A DNA stretch of 64,000 bases, taken from assembly GCA_944322545.1 (NCBI GenBank), contig CALUPF010000033.1, positions 1 to 64,000 on the forward strand. The letters are read 5' to 3'. Under the pieces are notes generated by a model that was not told where the DNA came from, made no database searches, and saw only the letters and a program-made list of their open reading frames with translations. This DNA comes from Candidatus Gastranaerophilales bacterium (lineage in GTDB: Bacteria > Cyanobacteriota > Vampirovibrionia > Gastranaerophilales > Gastranaerophilaceae). Positions within the stretch are counted from its first letter, which is position 1, and every line of letters starts with the position of its first letter. Of this stretch, positions 16,974 through 25,217 are shown piece after piece. Position numbers and translations under genes: made by a program.

Positions 16974-18488
16974 ATGCCACAGTATAAATCTTTTAGAACA
17001 GTACCTAAAATAGAAATAAATGACAAAGATACATTATCACTTGTCTACACTCCCGGCGTTGGTGCATCTTGTTTAAAAATCTCAGAAAATCCAGAAGCTG
17101 CAATGGTTTACACAAACAAAATAAATTCAGTTGCAGTAATTTCTTTCGATTATGAAAAATCTTTAAAAAGAGCAATATTTTTAAAAAGTGTGCTTTTGAT
17201 AGATGCATACCCGCTAGAAATTGAAGAATGTTCTAAGCAAGATTTAAAATTTGCAATCGAAAACATAGAAATAAATTTTTGTGCAATAGATTTGTCTTTG
17301 ATATCAGACTTTGCAAAAGACATTGAATTTGAAATTGAAATTCCTGTGCTAGTTGAATCCGTTTCAGATTTGAAAGGGTTTTTCGGTGCAATTTCAAGAA
17401 ATGTTTTCATGATAGACACCTCAAAACTCAAAGGAGATGTTTCTGAACGTTCATTACAATTGCATGAATTAGCAGGTGGCGTTATAGAAACAGAACTAGT
17501 TGAAGAACAAAGACAAAAACCAGTTGCAATCATTTCTGATGGAACAGCTGTTTTAGGATATGGAAACATCGGTGCATTAGCATCATTGCCTGTTATGGAA
17601 GGCAAAGCTGCGTTATATGCAGAGTTTGCTAACGTTGATTCTGTTGTATTTTGTGTAAAAACACAAATTCCAGATGAGATAGTTAAAATAGTGAATTTGT
17701 TTAAAAATTCTTTTTCAGGTCTTCACCTAGAAGATATTAGCGCACCTTCTTGTTTTGAAGTTGAAGAAAAACTCATTGAAACTAGCGGATTGCCAGTTTT
17801 TCATGATGACCAACATGGAACAGCTATAATAGTTCTTGCTGGACTATTGAATGCGTTGGTTTTAAGTGAAAAAAACATCTCAGAAATAAAAATCGTAATA
17901 TCAGGAGCAGGTGCAGCAGGCAATGCAGTAGCTAAGCTGTTAGTTTTCGCCGGAGCAAAAAACATTGTGCTAGGTGATATCAATGGCGCTGTGTATAAAA
18001 ACAGAGAGTCAAACGACAAATATTTAGAAGAGCTTGCTCAAATAACAAACCCTGAAGATTTAAAAGGTAATTTGTCAGAAATAATAAAAGATGCTGATGT
18101 ATTTATAGGCCTTTCAAAAGGTGGCATTTTGTCAGAGGATATGATTAAAACAATGGCACCAAAACCTATTGTTTTTGCTTTGGCTAATCCGATTCCTGAA
18201 ATAATGCCAGATAAAGCAAAACACGCTGGTGTCTACATCATTTCAACAGGCAGAAGTGATTTTGAAAACCAAATAAACAATTCACTCGCTTTTCCAGGTC
18301 TGTTCAAAGGCGTAATAGACGGTCACATCAAAAAAATCACAAACGAAATCAAATTAGAAAGTGCATTGATGATCGCTTCAATGGTACCTACAGACGAACT
18401 AACGCCCGACAACATTTTGCCGGACGCGTTAGATAGAATGATTCCATTAGAAATTGCTAATGTTATTGTTAAAAAGTTTGGTTGCTAA
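16974..18488 (+). CDS. Malic enzyme (NAD(P)-dependent) with a decayed internal duplication
   Basis: 504 residues, about 100 longer than the usual short bacterial malic enzyme. It decarboxylates malate to pyruvate. The N-terminal LSLVYTPGVGASCLKI carries the catalytic Tyr (about residue 25). The main catalytic core restarts at VAIISDGTAVLGYGNIGA (about 184), with catalytic Lys in PVMEGKAAL (about 211) and metal-binding LEDISAP and FHDDQHGTA. The NAD-binding domain follows with SGAGAAGNAVA. Residues about 51-182 are extra. Their first part (VAVIS, then KSVLLID..., then INFCAIDLSLIS, then IPVLVE) aligns by eye with the core that follows but has lost its catalytic motifs. It follows plsY by 1 nt and ends in a CTAA shared with the convergent gene. 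Confidence 0.85.
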   Translation: MPQYKSFRTVPKIEINDKDTLSLVYTPGVGASCLKISENPEAAMVYTNKINSVAVISFDYEKSLKRAIFLKSVLLIDAYPLEIEECSKQDLKFAIENIEINFCAIDLSLISDFAKDIEFEIEIPVLVESVSDLKGFFGAISRNVFMIDTSKLKGDVSERSLQLHELAGGVIETELVEEQRQKPVAIISDGTAVLGYGNIGALASLPVMEGKAALYAEFANVDSVVFCVKTQIPDEIVKIVNLFKNSFSGLHLEDISAPSCFEVEEKLIETSGLPVFHDDQHGTAIIVLAGLLNALVLSEKNISEIKIVISGAGAAGNAVAKLLVFAGAKNIVLGDINGAVYKNRESNDKYLEELAQITNPEDLKGNLSEIIKDADVFIGLSKGGILSEDMIKTMAPKPIVFALANPIPEIMPDKAKHAGVYIISTGRSDFENQINNSLAFPGLFKGVIDGHIKKITNEIKLESALMIASMVPTDELTPDNILPDALDRMIPLEIANVIVKKFGC

Positions 18489-18985
18489 CAAAAATAGTTT
18501 TTGATTTTTTGCCACCAACTTGTATTACCAGCTGGTGCTGGTTGTGGTTGTGGAGGTGGTGTTGGAGGATTTGAGCTTAACTTTCCTTTTAGCCAGTTAA
18601 GTCCTTGTTTGCCTTTCCATAGACCAAAAGCAGTCAAACCAACAATCAAAGCTGTTAAAGCAACTTTTCTCCAAGTGTTACTTGGTTTTTGTTGAGGATA
18701 TGGTGGGTAAGCTTGTGGCCCTTGTGGTGGAATAGTTTGATATACATCGCCTCTTGGCAATCTTTGAGGTGGTTGCATATTAGGCAATGGATCAGGCATA
18801 ATCTGACCCGGCATAGATGGTGGCCAACCTCTTTGAGCTACATAATTTTGTAAATAAGGAGATGGAACATCTGTAATGTACCCAACTAAATCATCTGCGA
18901 TAACTCCATGAGTTGTCAGCTGGTCGAAGCAATTTGGGTACATTGGGTAACCCATCTGAGCGTATCCGTAACTAATTGGTTGCAT
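18485..18985 (-). CDS. Proline-rich hypothetical protein with one membrane segment
   Basis: 166 residues, not recognised. The N-terminal half is rich in Pro, Tyr, Gln and Met (YGYAQMGYPMYPN, MPGQIMPDPLPNMQPPQR, PPQGPQAYPPYPQQK). A single likely membrane segment (VALTALIVGLTAFGLW, about residues 108-123) is followed by a basic stretch, a Pro/Gln linker and a Trp-containing C-terminus ending in Cys. It looks like a low-complexity, membrane-tethered protein with the Pro-rich part on one side. Its stop codon shares CTAA with the end of the malic enzyme gene. Function unknown. Confidence 0.65.
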   Translation of the reverse strand: MQPISYGYAQMGYPMYPNCFDQLTTHGVIADDLVGYITDVPSPYLQNYVAQRGWPPSMPGQIMPDPLPNMQPPQRLPRGDVYQTIPPQGPQAYPPYPQQKPSNTWRKVALTALIVGLTAFGLWKGKQGLNWLKGKLSSNPPTPPPQPQPAPAGNTSWWQKIKNYFC

Positions 18986-19128
18986 AATTTTTTCTCACAC
19001 TATAACTTGTAACTTTCACACATGACTGTAAAAACAAAACGATCATCAAAATTGCCTAATTTGATAAATTATTGTTTACAAACTATACAATTGTAAAAAA
19101 AAAATGTTCATGATATTAATATTTATAC

Positions 19129-19144
19129 CACCTGAATTCAGGTG
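19129..19144. promoter_or_regulatory. 16-bp perfect palindrome at the ispH start
   Basis: CACCTGAATTCAGGTG, a perfect 16-bp palindrome whose last three bases are the putative GTG start of ispH. It could be an operator, or an mRNA hairpin that hides the start. A fortuitous palindrome cannot be excluded. Confidence 0.4.
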
Positions 19145-20038
19145 AGTCTTAAAGATTGGACGTATAAGCGTTTGAAAAAAAACATTAAACTAGCGAAACA
19201 TGCGGGTTTTTGTTACGGCGTAAAAAGAGCCGTTGAAACAACAAAAAAGCTAAAAAATGAAAATGTAGATAAAGAGATATTTGTTCTTGGTGAATTGATA
19301 CACAATTCACATGTTATTAACGAACTGTCAAATCTTGGGATACACACAGTTGACTCATTACCTGATAACCAAACAGGTGTTTGTGTAATAAGAAGTCATG
19401 GTGCAGCTCCTGAGGTTTTTGAAACAGCAAAAAACAAAGGTTATGAAGTTGTTGATTTAACTTGTCATGACGTAAAAAAAGTTCAACAAAAAGCAATTCA
19501 GCTCGTACAGGAAGGATTTTTGCTAATTATTGTAGGCAAACCTGAACACCCAGAAGTTTGTGCAATAAAAGCGAATGCACAACCTCATGGCGAAAAGGTT
19601 TTTGTTGCTCCTGACGTTGAAACTCTAAAACAGTACGAGCAAGCAATAAAAGAGCACAAAAAAGTTGGCGTTGTAGTACAAACAACTCAAAGAATTGAAA
19701 ACCTAAAAAGTGTTGTTGACTATTTAATGCCACTAGCTAAAGAAATTAAAATCTTTAACACAATTTGTGCTTCTACATCATTAAGACAAAACGAGGCGAA
19801 AGACCTTGCAAAAGAATCTGATTTAATGATTGTTGTTGGCAGCAAAAAAAGTGCAAACACAACTCATCTTGCTGAAATCTTAAAAGGAATTACAGCCACT
19901 ATTCATATTGAAACAGAAGATGAACTCGATAATTATAAAGATTTAATTGAAAAATCTATGAATATTAGCGTTACAGCCGGGGCTTCAACGCCTGACGCAA
20001 TAATAGAAAATGTTATGAAAAAACTAAATCAATATTAA
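19142..20038 (+). CDS. ispH: 4-hydroxy-3-methylbut-2-enyl diphosphate reductase
   Basis: 298 residues. IspH is the last enzyme of the methylerythritol phosphate pathway and gives IPP and DMAPP. It binds a [4Fe-4S] cluster through three Cys, seen here in AGFCYGVKRAV, DLTCHDVKKV and FNTICASTSLRQNEA. Other family motifs are GELIHNSHVI, RSHGAAPEV, VGKPEHPEV, VGSKKSANTTHLAEI and VTAGASTPDAIIE. The start is uncertain. GTG at 19142 gives ten residues beyond the usual start, and a TTG at 19172 would give MKKNIKLAKHAGFCYG; neither has a convincing ribosome site. rpsA follows by 27 nt, as in some Firmicutes where IspH and S1 are linked or fused. Confidence 0.95.
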   Translation: MSLKDWTYKRLKKNIKLAKHAGFCYGVKRAVETTKKLKNENVDKEIFVLGELIHNSHVINELSNLGIHTVDSLPDNQTGVCVIRSHGAAPEVFETAKNKGYEVVDLTCHDVKKVQQKAIQLVQEGFLLIIVGKPEHPEVCAIKANAQPHGEKVFVAPDVETLKQYEQAIKEHKKVGVVVQTTQRIENLKSVVDYLMPLAKEIKIFNTICASTSLRQNEAKDLAKESDLMIVVGSKKSANTTHLAEILKGITATIHIETEDELDNYKDLIEKSMNISVTAGASTPDAIIENVMKKLNQY

Positions 20039-20065
20039 TAAAATGAATGAAAGGAAAAACACACA

Positions 20066-21118
20066 ATGGTAACAAAAGAAATGGATGAATTTGAAAGATT
20101 ATTAGAAGAATCTTTTACATCAAAATTAAGCGTAGCTGATGTTGTAAGAGGTCAGCTTGTAAAAAAAGAAAATGACGGATATTTAGTTGATATCGGTTCT
20201 AAATGTGAAGCTTTTCTTCCTAACAGAGAAATTCCTACATCTATGTTGGATGAAATGAAACTTGGCGATTGCAAAGAATTCTACATCTTGAAAGAAGATG
20301 AAGATGAAGAAAACGGAATGCTTCTTTCATTGAAAAGAGTTGCTTGTGCTCAAGCTTGGCAAACTCTTCAAAACGCTAAAATCGAAGGCACAACAGTTAT
20401 TGCTAAAGTTGTTTCTCTTGTTAAAGGCGGCGTAATCGTTGAAGTTGAAGATTTAAGAGGTTTCATTCCTGCTTCTCAATTAAGAACTGGTATGCCATTT
20501 GATGGTTTGATGAACCAAGAAATCGAAGTTAAAGTTCTTGAAGCAGATGCAAAAAGAAACAAACTTATTCTTTCTCAAAGACAAGCTCTTGCTGAACAAA
20601 GAGAACAGCTTGTAGACGAAGTTATCTCTAACCTTGAAGTTGATCAAATCGTTGAAGGTGAAGTTGTTAGAATCGCTGATTTCGGTGCATTTATCGACAT
20701 CAACGGTGTTGATGGTCTTCTTCCTATTTCTGAAATTTCTTGGCAAAGAATTAAACATCCTTCTGATGTTTTAACACTTGGTCAAAAATTAGAAGTTAAA
20801 GTATTAAAAATTGACGAAGACTTGAAAAGAATCAGCTTAAGCTTGAAAAGAATTGGTGACAATCCTTGGGAAGAAATCGAAGACAAATTCGAAGAAGGAC
20901 AAGTTATTACAGGTACTGTAAATAAAGTTACTTCTTTCGGTGCTTTCATCAACATCTTCCCTGGCGTTGAAGCATTGCTTCCTGTTGCTGAAATGGAAGA
21001 TTCAAATGTTAACCCATTTGATATCTACAAAAATGGCGACGAAGTTAAAGTTCTTATCAAAAAATTCACTCCACAAGAACACAGAATTGCTTTGAGTGTT
21101 AAAGATATGAACAACTAA
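20066..21118 (+). CDS. rpsA: 30S ribosomal protein S1
   Basis: 350 residues with four S1 RNA-binding domains at about 25-95, 112-178, 196-265 and 281-349. Each has the G-x-V-x-x-V-x-x-x-G-x-x-V/A-x-I pattern, for example GTVNKVTSFGAFINIFPGVEALLP and GEVVRIADFGAFIDINGVDGLLPISE. It is shorter than the six-domain S1 of proteobacteria and in the range of cyanobacterial and Firmicute forms. It helps bind mRNA to the ribosome. An AAGGA ribosome site lies 11 nt upstream and a strong terminator follows. It lies 27 nt behind ispH and may be co-transcribed with it. Confidence 0.95.
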   Translation: MVTKEMDEFERLLEESFTSKLSVADVVRGQLVKKENDGYLVDIGSKCEAFLPNREIPTSMLDEMKLGDCKEFYILKEDEDEENGMLLSLKRVACAQAWQTLQNAKIEGTTVIAKVVSLVKGGVIVEVEDLRGFIPASQLRTGMPFDGLMNQEIEVKVLEADAKRNKLILSQRQALAEQREQLVDEVISNLEVDQIVEGEVVRIADFGAFIDINGVDGLLPISEISWQRIKHPSDVLTLGQKLEVKVLKIDEDLKRISLSLKRIGDNPWEEIEDKFEEGQVITGTVNKVTSFGAFINIFPGVEALLPVAEMEDSNVNPFDIYKNGDEVKVLIKKFTPQEHRIALSVKDMNN

Positions 21119-21131
21119 GCTTTTTGTTTGA

Positions 21132-21170
21132 ATAAAAAACGGATTGCATTTTAGCAATCCGTTTTTTTTT
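21132..21170. terminator. Bidirectional rho-independent terminator (rpsA / dgkA)
   Basis: Stem AAAACGGATTGC with GCAATCCGTTTT around a short ATTTTA loop, flanked by A-run and T-run on the two sides, so it can act on both strands. Confidence 0.9.
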
Positions 21171-21185
21171 ATTAATAACTTAAAT

Positions 21186-21566
21186 TTAATATAAAAACAT
21201 AATCAAAAGTTTTCGACCAAAAAGCATCACACCTATCAAAATACTTGTCATTGCAGCAATTAGCACAACTCCAGCCGACAAATCTTTTGCTAATTTAACC
21301 AATTTTGAATATTTATTTTTATATAATGCATCTAAAGCAAACTCTATTACTGAATTAAAAAGCTCAGCAGTAATAACAAAGCTTATAGAAAGAATTAAAA
21401 CGCAATATTCAATACATTTGAAATTCAAAAGAATGCCACCTAATATTGCAATAAAACCTGCAAGCAGATGAAAACGATAATTTCTTTGTGTTTTATATGC
21501 GACACTAAGTCCCTCTAGTGCATAAGACAAACTTTTTTTATATCCACTCGCAGTAAACTTTGACAT
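21186..21566 (-). CDS. dgkA: Diacylglycerol/undecaprenol kinase family protein
   Basis: 126 residues. It has the family's amphipathic N-terminus with GLSVAYKTQRNYRFHL, three membrane segments, the catalytic ITAELFNSVIEFALD (Glu-x-x-Asn-x-x-Ile-Glu) and KLAKDLSAGVVLIAA. Proteins of this type in Gram-positive and cyanobacterial lineages often phosphorylate undecaprenol rather than diacylglycerol. The position behind 7TM-HD and ybeY is a conserved arrangement in many bacteria. The gap to ybeY is 3 nt. Confidence 0.9.
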   Translation of the reverse strand: MSKFTASGYKKSLSYALEGLSVAYKTQRNYRFHLLAGFIAILGGILLNFKCIEYCVLILSISFVITAELFNSVIEFALDALYKNKYSKLVKLAKDLSAGVVLIAAMTSILIGVMLFGRKLLIMFLY

Positions 21567-21569
21567 CTG

Positions 21570-22088
21570 CTACTCCTTAATTCCAGCTATCATTTGGTTT
21601 TGTATATCCCACATTTCTTGAAGTGTTTCTTCAGTCATATGGTCATATCCTAACAGATGAAGTGTCCCATGTGCAAGTAGAAAATACAATTCCTGCTCAA
21701 AAGTTTTGTTATTTTCTTTTGCTTGTCTTGCTGTCGTGTCTAATGAAATAATGATTTCGCCAAGATTAATCTCGTCATCAAAGATGAATCTTTCTTCTTT
21801 TGGACTATCAGCAAACATTGCAAAACTTATTACATCTGTTGGGCGGTCTTTTTGACGATAATCCCTATTTATTTCATGAATTTTTTCATCATTCACAAAA
21901 ACTACGTCAAAGTATAAAAGTTTAAACTCATAACCATCAAGACAAGATTTTTTCACCCATTCTGAATTTGAAAGAAAGTGATTTGTCATAGAAACAGCAT
22001 CTTTTGTATATTTCGACATATCAAGCGTTTCTGCCGAAAAGGATTCATAATCATTTTCTATAAAAATATTAATTTCCGTTTTGTTCAT
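21570..22088 (-). CDS. ybeY: Endoribonuclease YbeY (16S rRNA maturation)
   Basis: 172 residues. The zinc site HGTLHLLGYDH (H-x3-H-x5-H) near the C-terminus and the preceding RPTDVISFAMF and LGEIIISLDTTARQAKENN are the family signature. It processes the 16S rRNA 3' end and takes part in 70S quality control. Its ATG lies within the last 20 nt of the 7TM-HD gene upstream, and dgkA follows by 3 nt, so the three are one operon. Confidence 0.96.
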   Translation of the reverse strand: MNKTEINIFIENDYESFSAETLDMSKYTKDAVSMTNHFLSNSEWVKKSCLDGYEFKLLYFDVVFVNDEKIHEINRDYRQKDRPTDVISFAMFADSPKEERFIFDDEINLGEIIISLDTTARQAKENNKTFEQELYFLLAHGTLHLLGYDHMTEETLQEMWDIQNQMIAGIKE

Positions 22089-24375
22089 CTTCCTGATTTT
22101 CAGATTTTTGTAGTCTTTTTTGAATTTTCTTTTCTATTTTGTCTTCTTCTTCGGTTGTTATTCTATCAGGAGCTATAAATTTCTTTTTCAAAGCTTTTTC
22201 TTCTAATTCCTGAATAATATTTTCATGATATTTAATTCTTTGGTGATGAGCAGCTCTTAGATTTTTACTCAAAACCGCAGCAATAGTTTTCATATCTCTC
22301 AATGTCAAAGGACTATCAGAAAGCTGACCATCGTTGAGTTTTGTTTGAATGATATTATTAATCATGTTATCAATTTCTTCTTGAGAATGATCTTTTAGGG
22401 TTCTTGATGCAGATTCTACAGAGTCTGCAATCATCAAAATAGCAGTTTCTTTCATATTAGGACGAGGTCCAGTATAGCGGAATTGTTCTTCTGTAACTTT
22501 TTCTCCGCCTTCTTGCATTTTTGCTTGATTATAAAAATAACTTGCTATTGAATCGCCATGGTGTTGAATGATAAAGTTTTGAACGATAGGAGGCAATCCA
22601 TATTCTTTTGCCAAATCAATACCATCTTTAGGGTGTGCAGTGATTACCATTTTACTTAATCTTGGATTCAATTTTGTATGAGGGTTTTCAATTCCAAAAT
22701 AAGTTTGGTTTTCAACAAAGAACAATGGTCTTTTTAGTTTACCTATATCGTGATATAAAGCTCCAACTCTTGCTAATACAGGATCAGCTCCAATTGCTTC
22801 TGCTGTTGTTTCACAAAGATTTGCAACCATCAAACAATGTGCAAATGTACCTGGAGCTTCAAATTGAAGACGTTTTAAAAGAGGTTGGTTATTATCAGCA
22901 AGTTCAGCCAATCCGTATGGAGTAACGATTTTAAACATACTTTCTAATAATGGGATGATTCCCAAAACGATAATACCAGAAAGTAAGCCATTAACCGTTC
23001 CTATCAAAGCATTTGTCCAAACCAAAGTTGAATCAATAGGGTTAATTGAGTTTTCAATAAGATTTATAATTAATATGAAAAATAACATTGAAAAACCAAT
23101 TTCTCCACCTATTTTCACAAGGTCAAATCTTCTTGAATATCTTACTTTAGCTGTTGATATAGCAGCAATTAAAGATACTAAAATGAAAACAGCAGATGGT
23201 TGAATAGGAATTTGTTCAACTAATGCAATCATTGTGATGAGAATAGTTGAACTGACTGCTGAAACTTTTGGGTTAGTAAAAATTGCTATTAAAACCGCAA
23301 CTGCAGGGAATGGTAAAAAGTAGAATGACGCACCATTTGGTAGTACAGCTGCTAGTGCTGACATTAAAATAGCAAGCAAAGCCATTACCCCAAGATAATT
23401 TTTTGTTGCGAATTGCTTTTCATAGTATAAAAGATAATACATAAGACATACAACACCTAAAGAAACAAGTGCAAATATGCCTATTATACCTTTGTAGTTA
23501 AGTTCTAAAACATTATAACCTGCTTTTGCCAGTGCATCTTTTTTTACTCTTGTCACAGGCTCACCAGCAAAAACAATCTTGTCACCTTTTTCAAATCTAA
23601 CGATTGTTGGTGATATAGAATTTATGGCATTTTTTCTTGCAAGTTCAGTTGCTGTTTCATCAAATACCATATTAGGTACGATTACTTGCTCTAACAACGC
23701 TGATATAACACGAATTTCGCCTTTTGATGTTTCAAAATGAGTGTTACGTAAAATCATTGTAGAAAGATTATTTTTCTCAAAATCTTTTTCTGTTACACCT
23801 TGGTTTAAAACATTTGTTAATGTTTTTTCAGCTTTTTTGAATGTATTATTTAATCTTTCATTGTTTGAATTAATGAGATAGTTTAAAATGTAGTCTTTAT
23901 AATAATTGTTTTCAAAGTCAAAAAGAAGATTCATTTCTTCTTTTTTCTGTACATAAGAAGAATCTTTTAAACGAACCTGTTCGATTGCTTTTACTAAAGT
24001 TGCATAATTGTTTTTTATGTAAGTATCTTCAGCCGGTGTTAAAATCGGCTCAACTTTTTGTGCAATCTCCTTTTTGTTTTGTTCAGTTTTAAAAGTATCA
24101 ACTACTTTTATTGTTTTTGGGGCAATAATGTCCCTTTTGCTTGTCCCATCATCAGCGATAATACTTTGGAAAAGATAATATCTCGCTCCTAAAACTGCAG
24201 TCATAGTGATTGCAAAAACTATGAAAATTAAAAAGTTTATTATTTTGGAGGAGGAAAATGTATTCGCTAAAAGATTTATAAATTCTATTTTTCTCATAAT
24301 ACGAATTATTTTAATACTTATATGCAGAAAAGCAATCCTACCTAAAGAGTAGAGACTGGCATAATTCTTTGTCAT
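22069..24375 (-). CDS. 7TM-HD membrane phosphohydrolase (PgpH-like, probable c-di-AMP phosphodiesterase)
   Basis: 768 residues as given. Order: an N-terminal membrane helix (FLIFIVFAITMTAVLGARYYL), a roughly 250-residue extracytoplasmic 7TMR-HDED region, seven membrane helices, then a cytoplasmic HD domain with FEAPGTFAHCLMVANLCETTAEAIGADPVLARVGALYHDIGKLKRP and IQHHGDS. Listeria PgpH of this architecture degrades cyclic di-AMP. The operon 7TM-HD/ybeY/dgkA is conserved. The start is uncertain. The ATG at 24375 has AGGG 7 nt upstream, while the ATG at 24297 (26 codons later, MRKIEFINL) fits the usual N-terminus better but lacks a ribosome site. Confidence 0.9.
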   Translation of the reverse strand: MTKNYASLYSLGRIAFLHISIKIIRIMRKIEFINLLANTFSSSKIINFLIFIVFAITMTAVLGARYYLFQSIIADDGTSKRDIIAPKTIKVVDTFKTEQNKKEIAQKVEPILTPAEDTYIKNNYATLVKAIEQVRLKDSSYVQKKEEMNLLFDFENNYYKDYILNYLINSNNERLNNTFKKAEKTLTNVLNQGVTEKDFEKNNLSTMILRNTHFETSKGEIRVISALLEQVIVPNMVFDETATELARKNAINSISPTIVRFEKGDKIVFAGEPVTRVKKDALAKAGYNVLELNYKGIIGIFALVSLGVVCLMYYLLYYEKQFATKNYLGVMALLAILMSALAAVLPNGASFYFLPFPAVAVLIAIFTNPKVSAVSSTILITMIALVEQIPIQPSAVFILVSLIAAISTAKVRYSRRFDLVKIGGEIGFSMLFFILIINLIENSINPIDSTLVWTNALIGTVNGLLSGIIVLGIIPLLESMFKIVTPYGLAELADNNQPLLKRLQFEAPGTFAHCLMVANLCETTAEAIGADPVLARVGALYHDIGKLKRPLFFVENQTYFGIENPHTKLNPRLSKMVITAHPKDGIDLAKEYGLPPIVQNFIIQHHGDSIASYFYNQAKMQEGGEKVTEEQFRYTGPRPNMKETAILMIADSVESASRTLKDHSQEEIDNMINNIIQTKLNDGQLSDSPLTLRDMKTIAAVLSKNLRAAHHQRIKYHENIIQELEEKALKKKFIAPDRITTEEEDKIEKKIQKRLQKSENQEDEQNGN

Positions 24376-24515
24376 GGAAGAGCCCTAAAACTAGACTTTA
24401 TGAGGGATAAGCCATGCTCGTTTCTCAACCTGATGTATGATGTAAAAGCCTGTAAAAACGATACAATCAACATGTAAGTCGAGGTTAGTCTATATAAATT
24501 AAGGTGAGTGTAGAT

Positions 24516-24662
24516 ATGAAAACTGACAATACAAATATCGTAGAAAGAAAGTTCACAATAGTAGATGTATTTGCAAATCAACATCCTGTGATTAATGGTT
24601 GGATAATGTTGAGTGCAATAGCTATTGTTGCTTTATACGCAATAACTTTTACAACTGTGTAG
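24516..24662 (+). CDS. 48-residue single-membrane-segment peptide
   Basis: ATG at 24516, with AAGGTGAG 7 nt upstream, opens a 48-codon frame ending in TAG at 24660-24662. The polar N-terminal half (MKTDNTNIVERKFTIVDVF) is followed by a hydrophobic helix (WIMLSAIAIVALYAITFTTV) that runs to the end. Good ribosome site and amphipathic design argue for a real small membrane protein. It stops 1 nt before the stop of the convergent 83-residue gene. Not recognised. Confidence 0.55.
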   Translation: MKTDNTNIVERKFTIVDVFANQHPVINGWIMLSAIAIVALYAITFTTV

Positions 24663-24663
24663 C

Positions 24664-24915
24664 TTATATTTCTTTCAATTTTATTGTTTTGCAAGGTTGA
24701 AATGGCGAAAGGATAACTATTTCTTTTTTCATGGAAATTAGCTTTGCTAACTGTTTGTAAGAAAGTTCTTTTTCTTGTACATAAATCTTTTTTATTTCTT
24801 TATGATCATCTAGATATTTTATTAATTTATTAAAAGAAGTTGTTAGAATACTTGATATTTCTAGTTTTTTTATAGATTTATTCATGAAAAAAATAGATTT
24901 GTGGTAATTTTGCAT
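24664..24915 (-). CDS. Hypothetical 83-residue protein divergent from an XRE regulator
   Basis: Not recognised. It has a strong ribosome site (GAGGAA, 7 nt) before the ATG. The protein is Lys/Ile-rich, with helix-like segments (TTSFNKLIKYLDDHKEIKKIYVQ and YKQLAKLISMKKE) and a single Cys. No signal peptide or membrane segment is seen. It is read divergently from the XRE gene, with one arm of a perfect 14-bp inverted repeat 12 nt upstream of its start, so it is probably controlled by that regulator. It could be the effector of a small two-gene module, but no toxin motif is visible. Confidence 0.6.
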   Translation of the reverse strand: MQNYHKSIFFMNKSIKKLEISSILTTSFNKLIKYLDDHKEIKKIYVQEKELSYKQLAKLISMKKEIVILSPFQPCKTIKLKEI

Positions 24916-24926
24916 TTCTTTATTCC

Positions 24927-24993
24927 TCGAACTATTTGTCTGTTATTTTGAATAAAGAATAACATTAAACTGTTTGTATGACAAATAGTTCGA
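24927..24993. promoter_or_regulatory. Perfect 14-bp inverted repeat between divergent genes (candidate XRE operator)
   Basis: TCGAACTATTTGTC at 24927-24940 and GACAAATAGTTCGA at 24980-24993 are exact reverse complements separated by 39 nt. The left arm lies 12 nt before the start of the minus-strand gene, at its ribosome site and leader. The right arm covers codons 1-6 of the XRE gene. The layout suits a looping or paired-dimer operator that controls both genes. Confidence 0.6.
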
Positions 24994-25187
24994 TAAAAAC
25001 AGTTGGTGAAAATATTAGAAAATATCGCAAACTTAAAGGATTTTCGCAAGAACAATTGAGTGAAATGGTTGATGTTAGCACTGACTACATTTCTTTAATA
25101 GAGCTTGGTAAAAGATCACCAAGCTTAAAAAGACTTTATAAAATAGCGGATTGTTTGGAAATTGAAGCATATAAATTACTTAAATAA
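24978..25187 (+). CDS. Small XRE-family transcriptional regulator
   Basis: 69 residues, essentially one HTH_3 domain. GENIRKYRKLKGFSQEQLSEMVDVSTDYISLIELGKRSPSLKRLYKIADCLEIEAYKLL contains the Gln/Glu-rich helix 2, the recognition helix (STDYISLIE) and the closing helix of Cro/C1 proteins. There is no Shine-Dalgarno, and its first codons lie within the right arm of the inverted repeat, so binding there would block its own expression. A terminator follows directly. Confidence 0.88.
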   Translation: MTNSSIKTVGENIRKYRKLKGFSQEQLSEMVDVSTDYISLIELGKRSPSLKRLYKIADCLEIEAYKLLK

Positions 25188-25217
25188 AAAAAACGGGTGA
25201 TAATCACCCGTTTTTTA
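25187..25217. terminator. Bidirectional rho-independent terminator
   Basis: AAAAACGGGTGA with TCACCCGTTTTT around a 3-nt loop, with A- and T-runs outside. It serves the XRE gene and the convergent yebC gene, whose stop codon lies in the T-run. Confidence 0.88.

Noticed and set aside
24664..25187. Toxin-antitoxin reading of the XRE pair
   Set aside because: Genes are divergent rather than in tandem and the partner has no toxin motif; kept only as a regulated pair.
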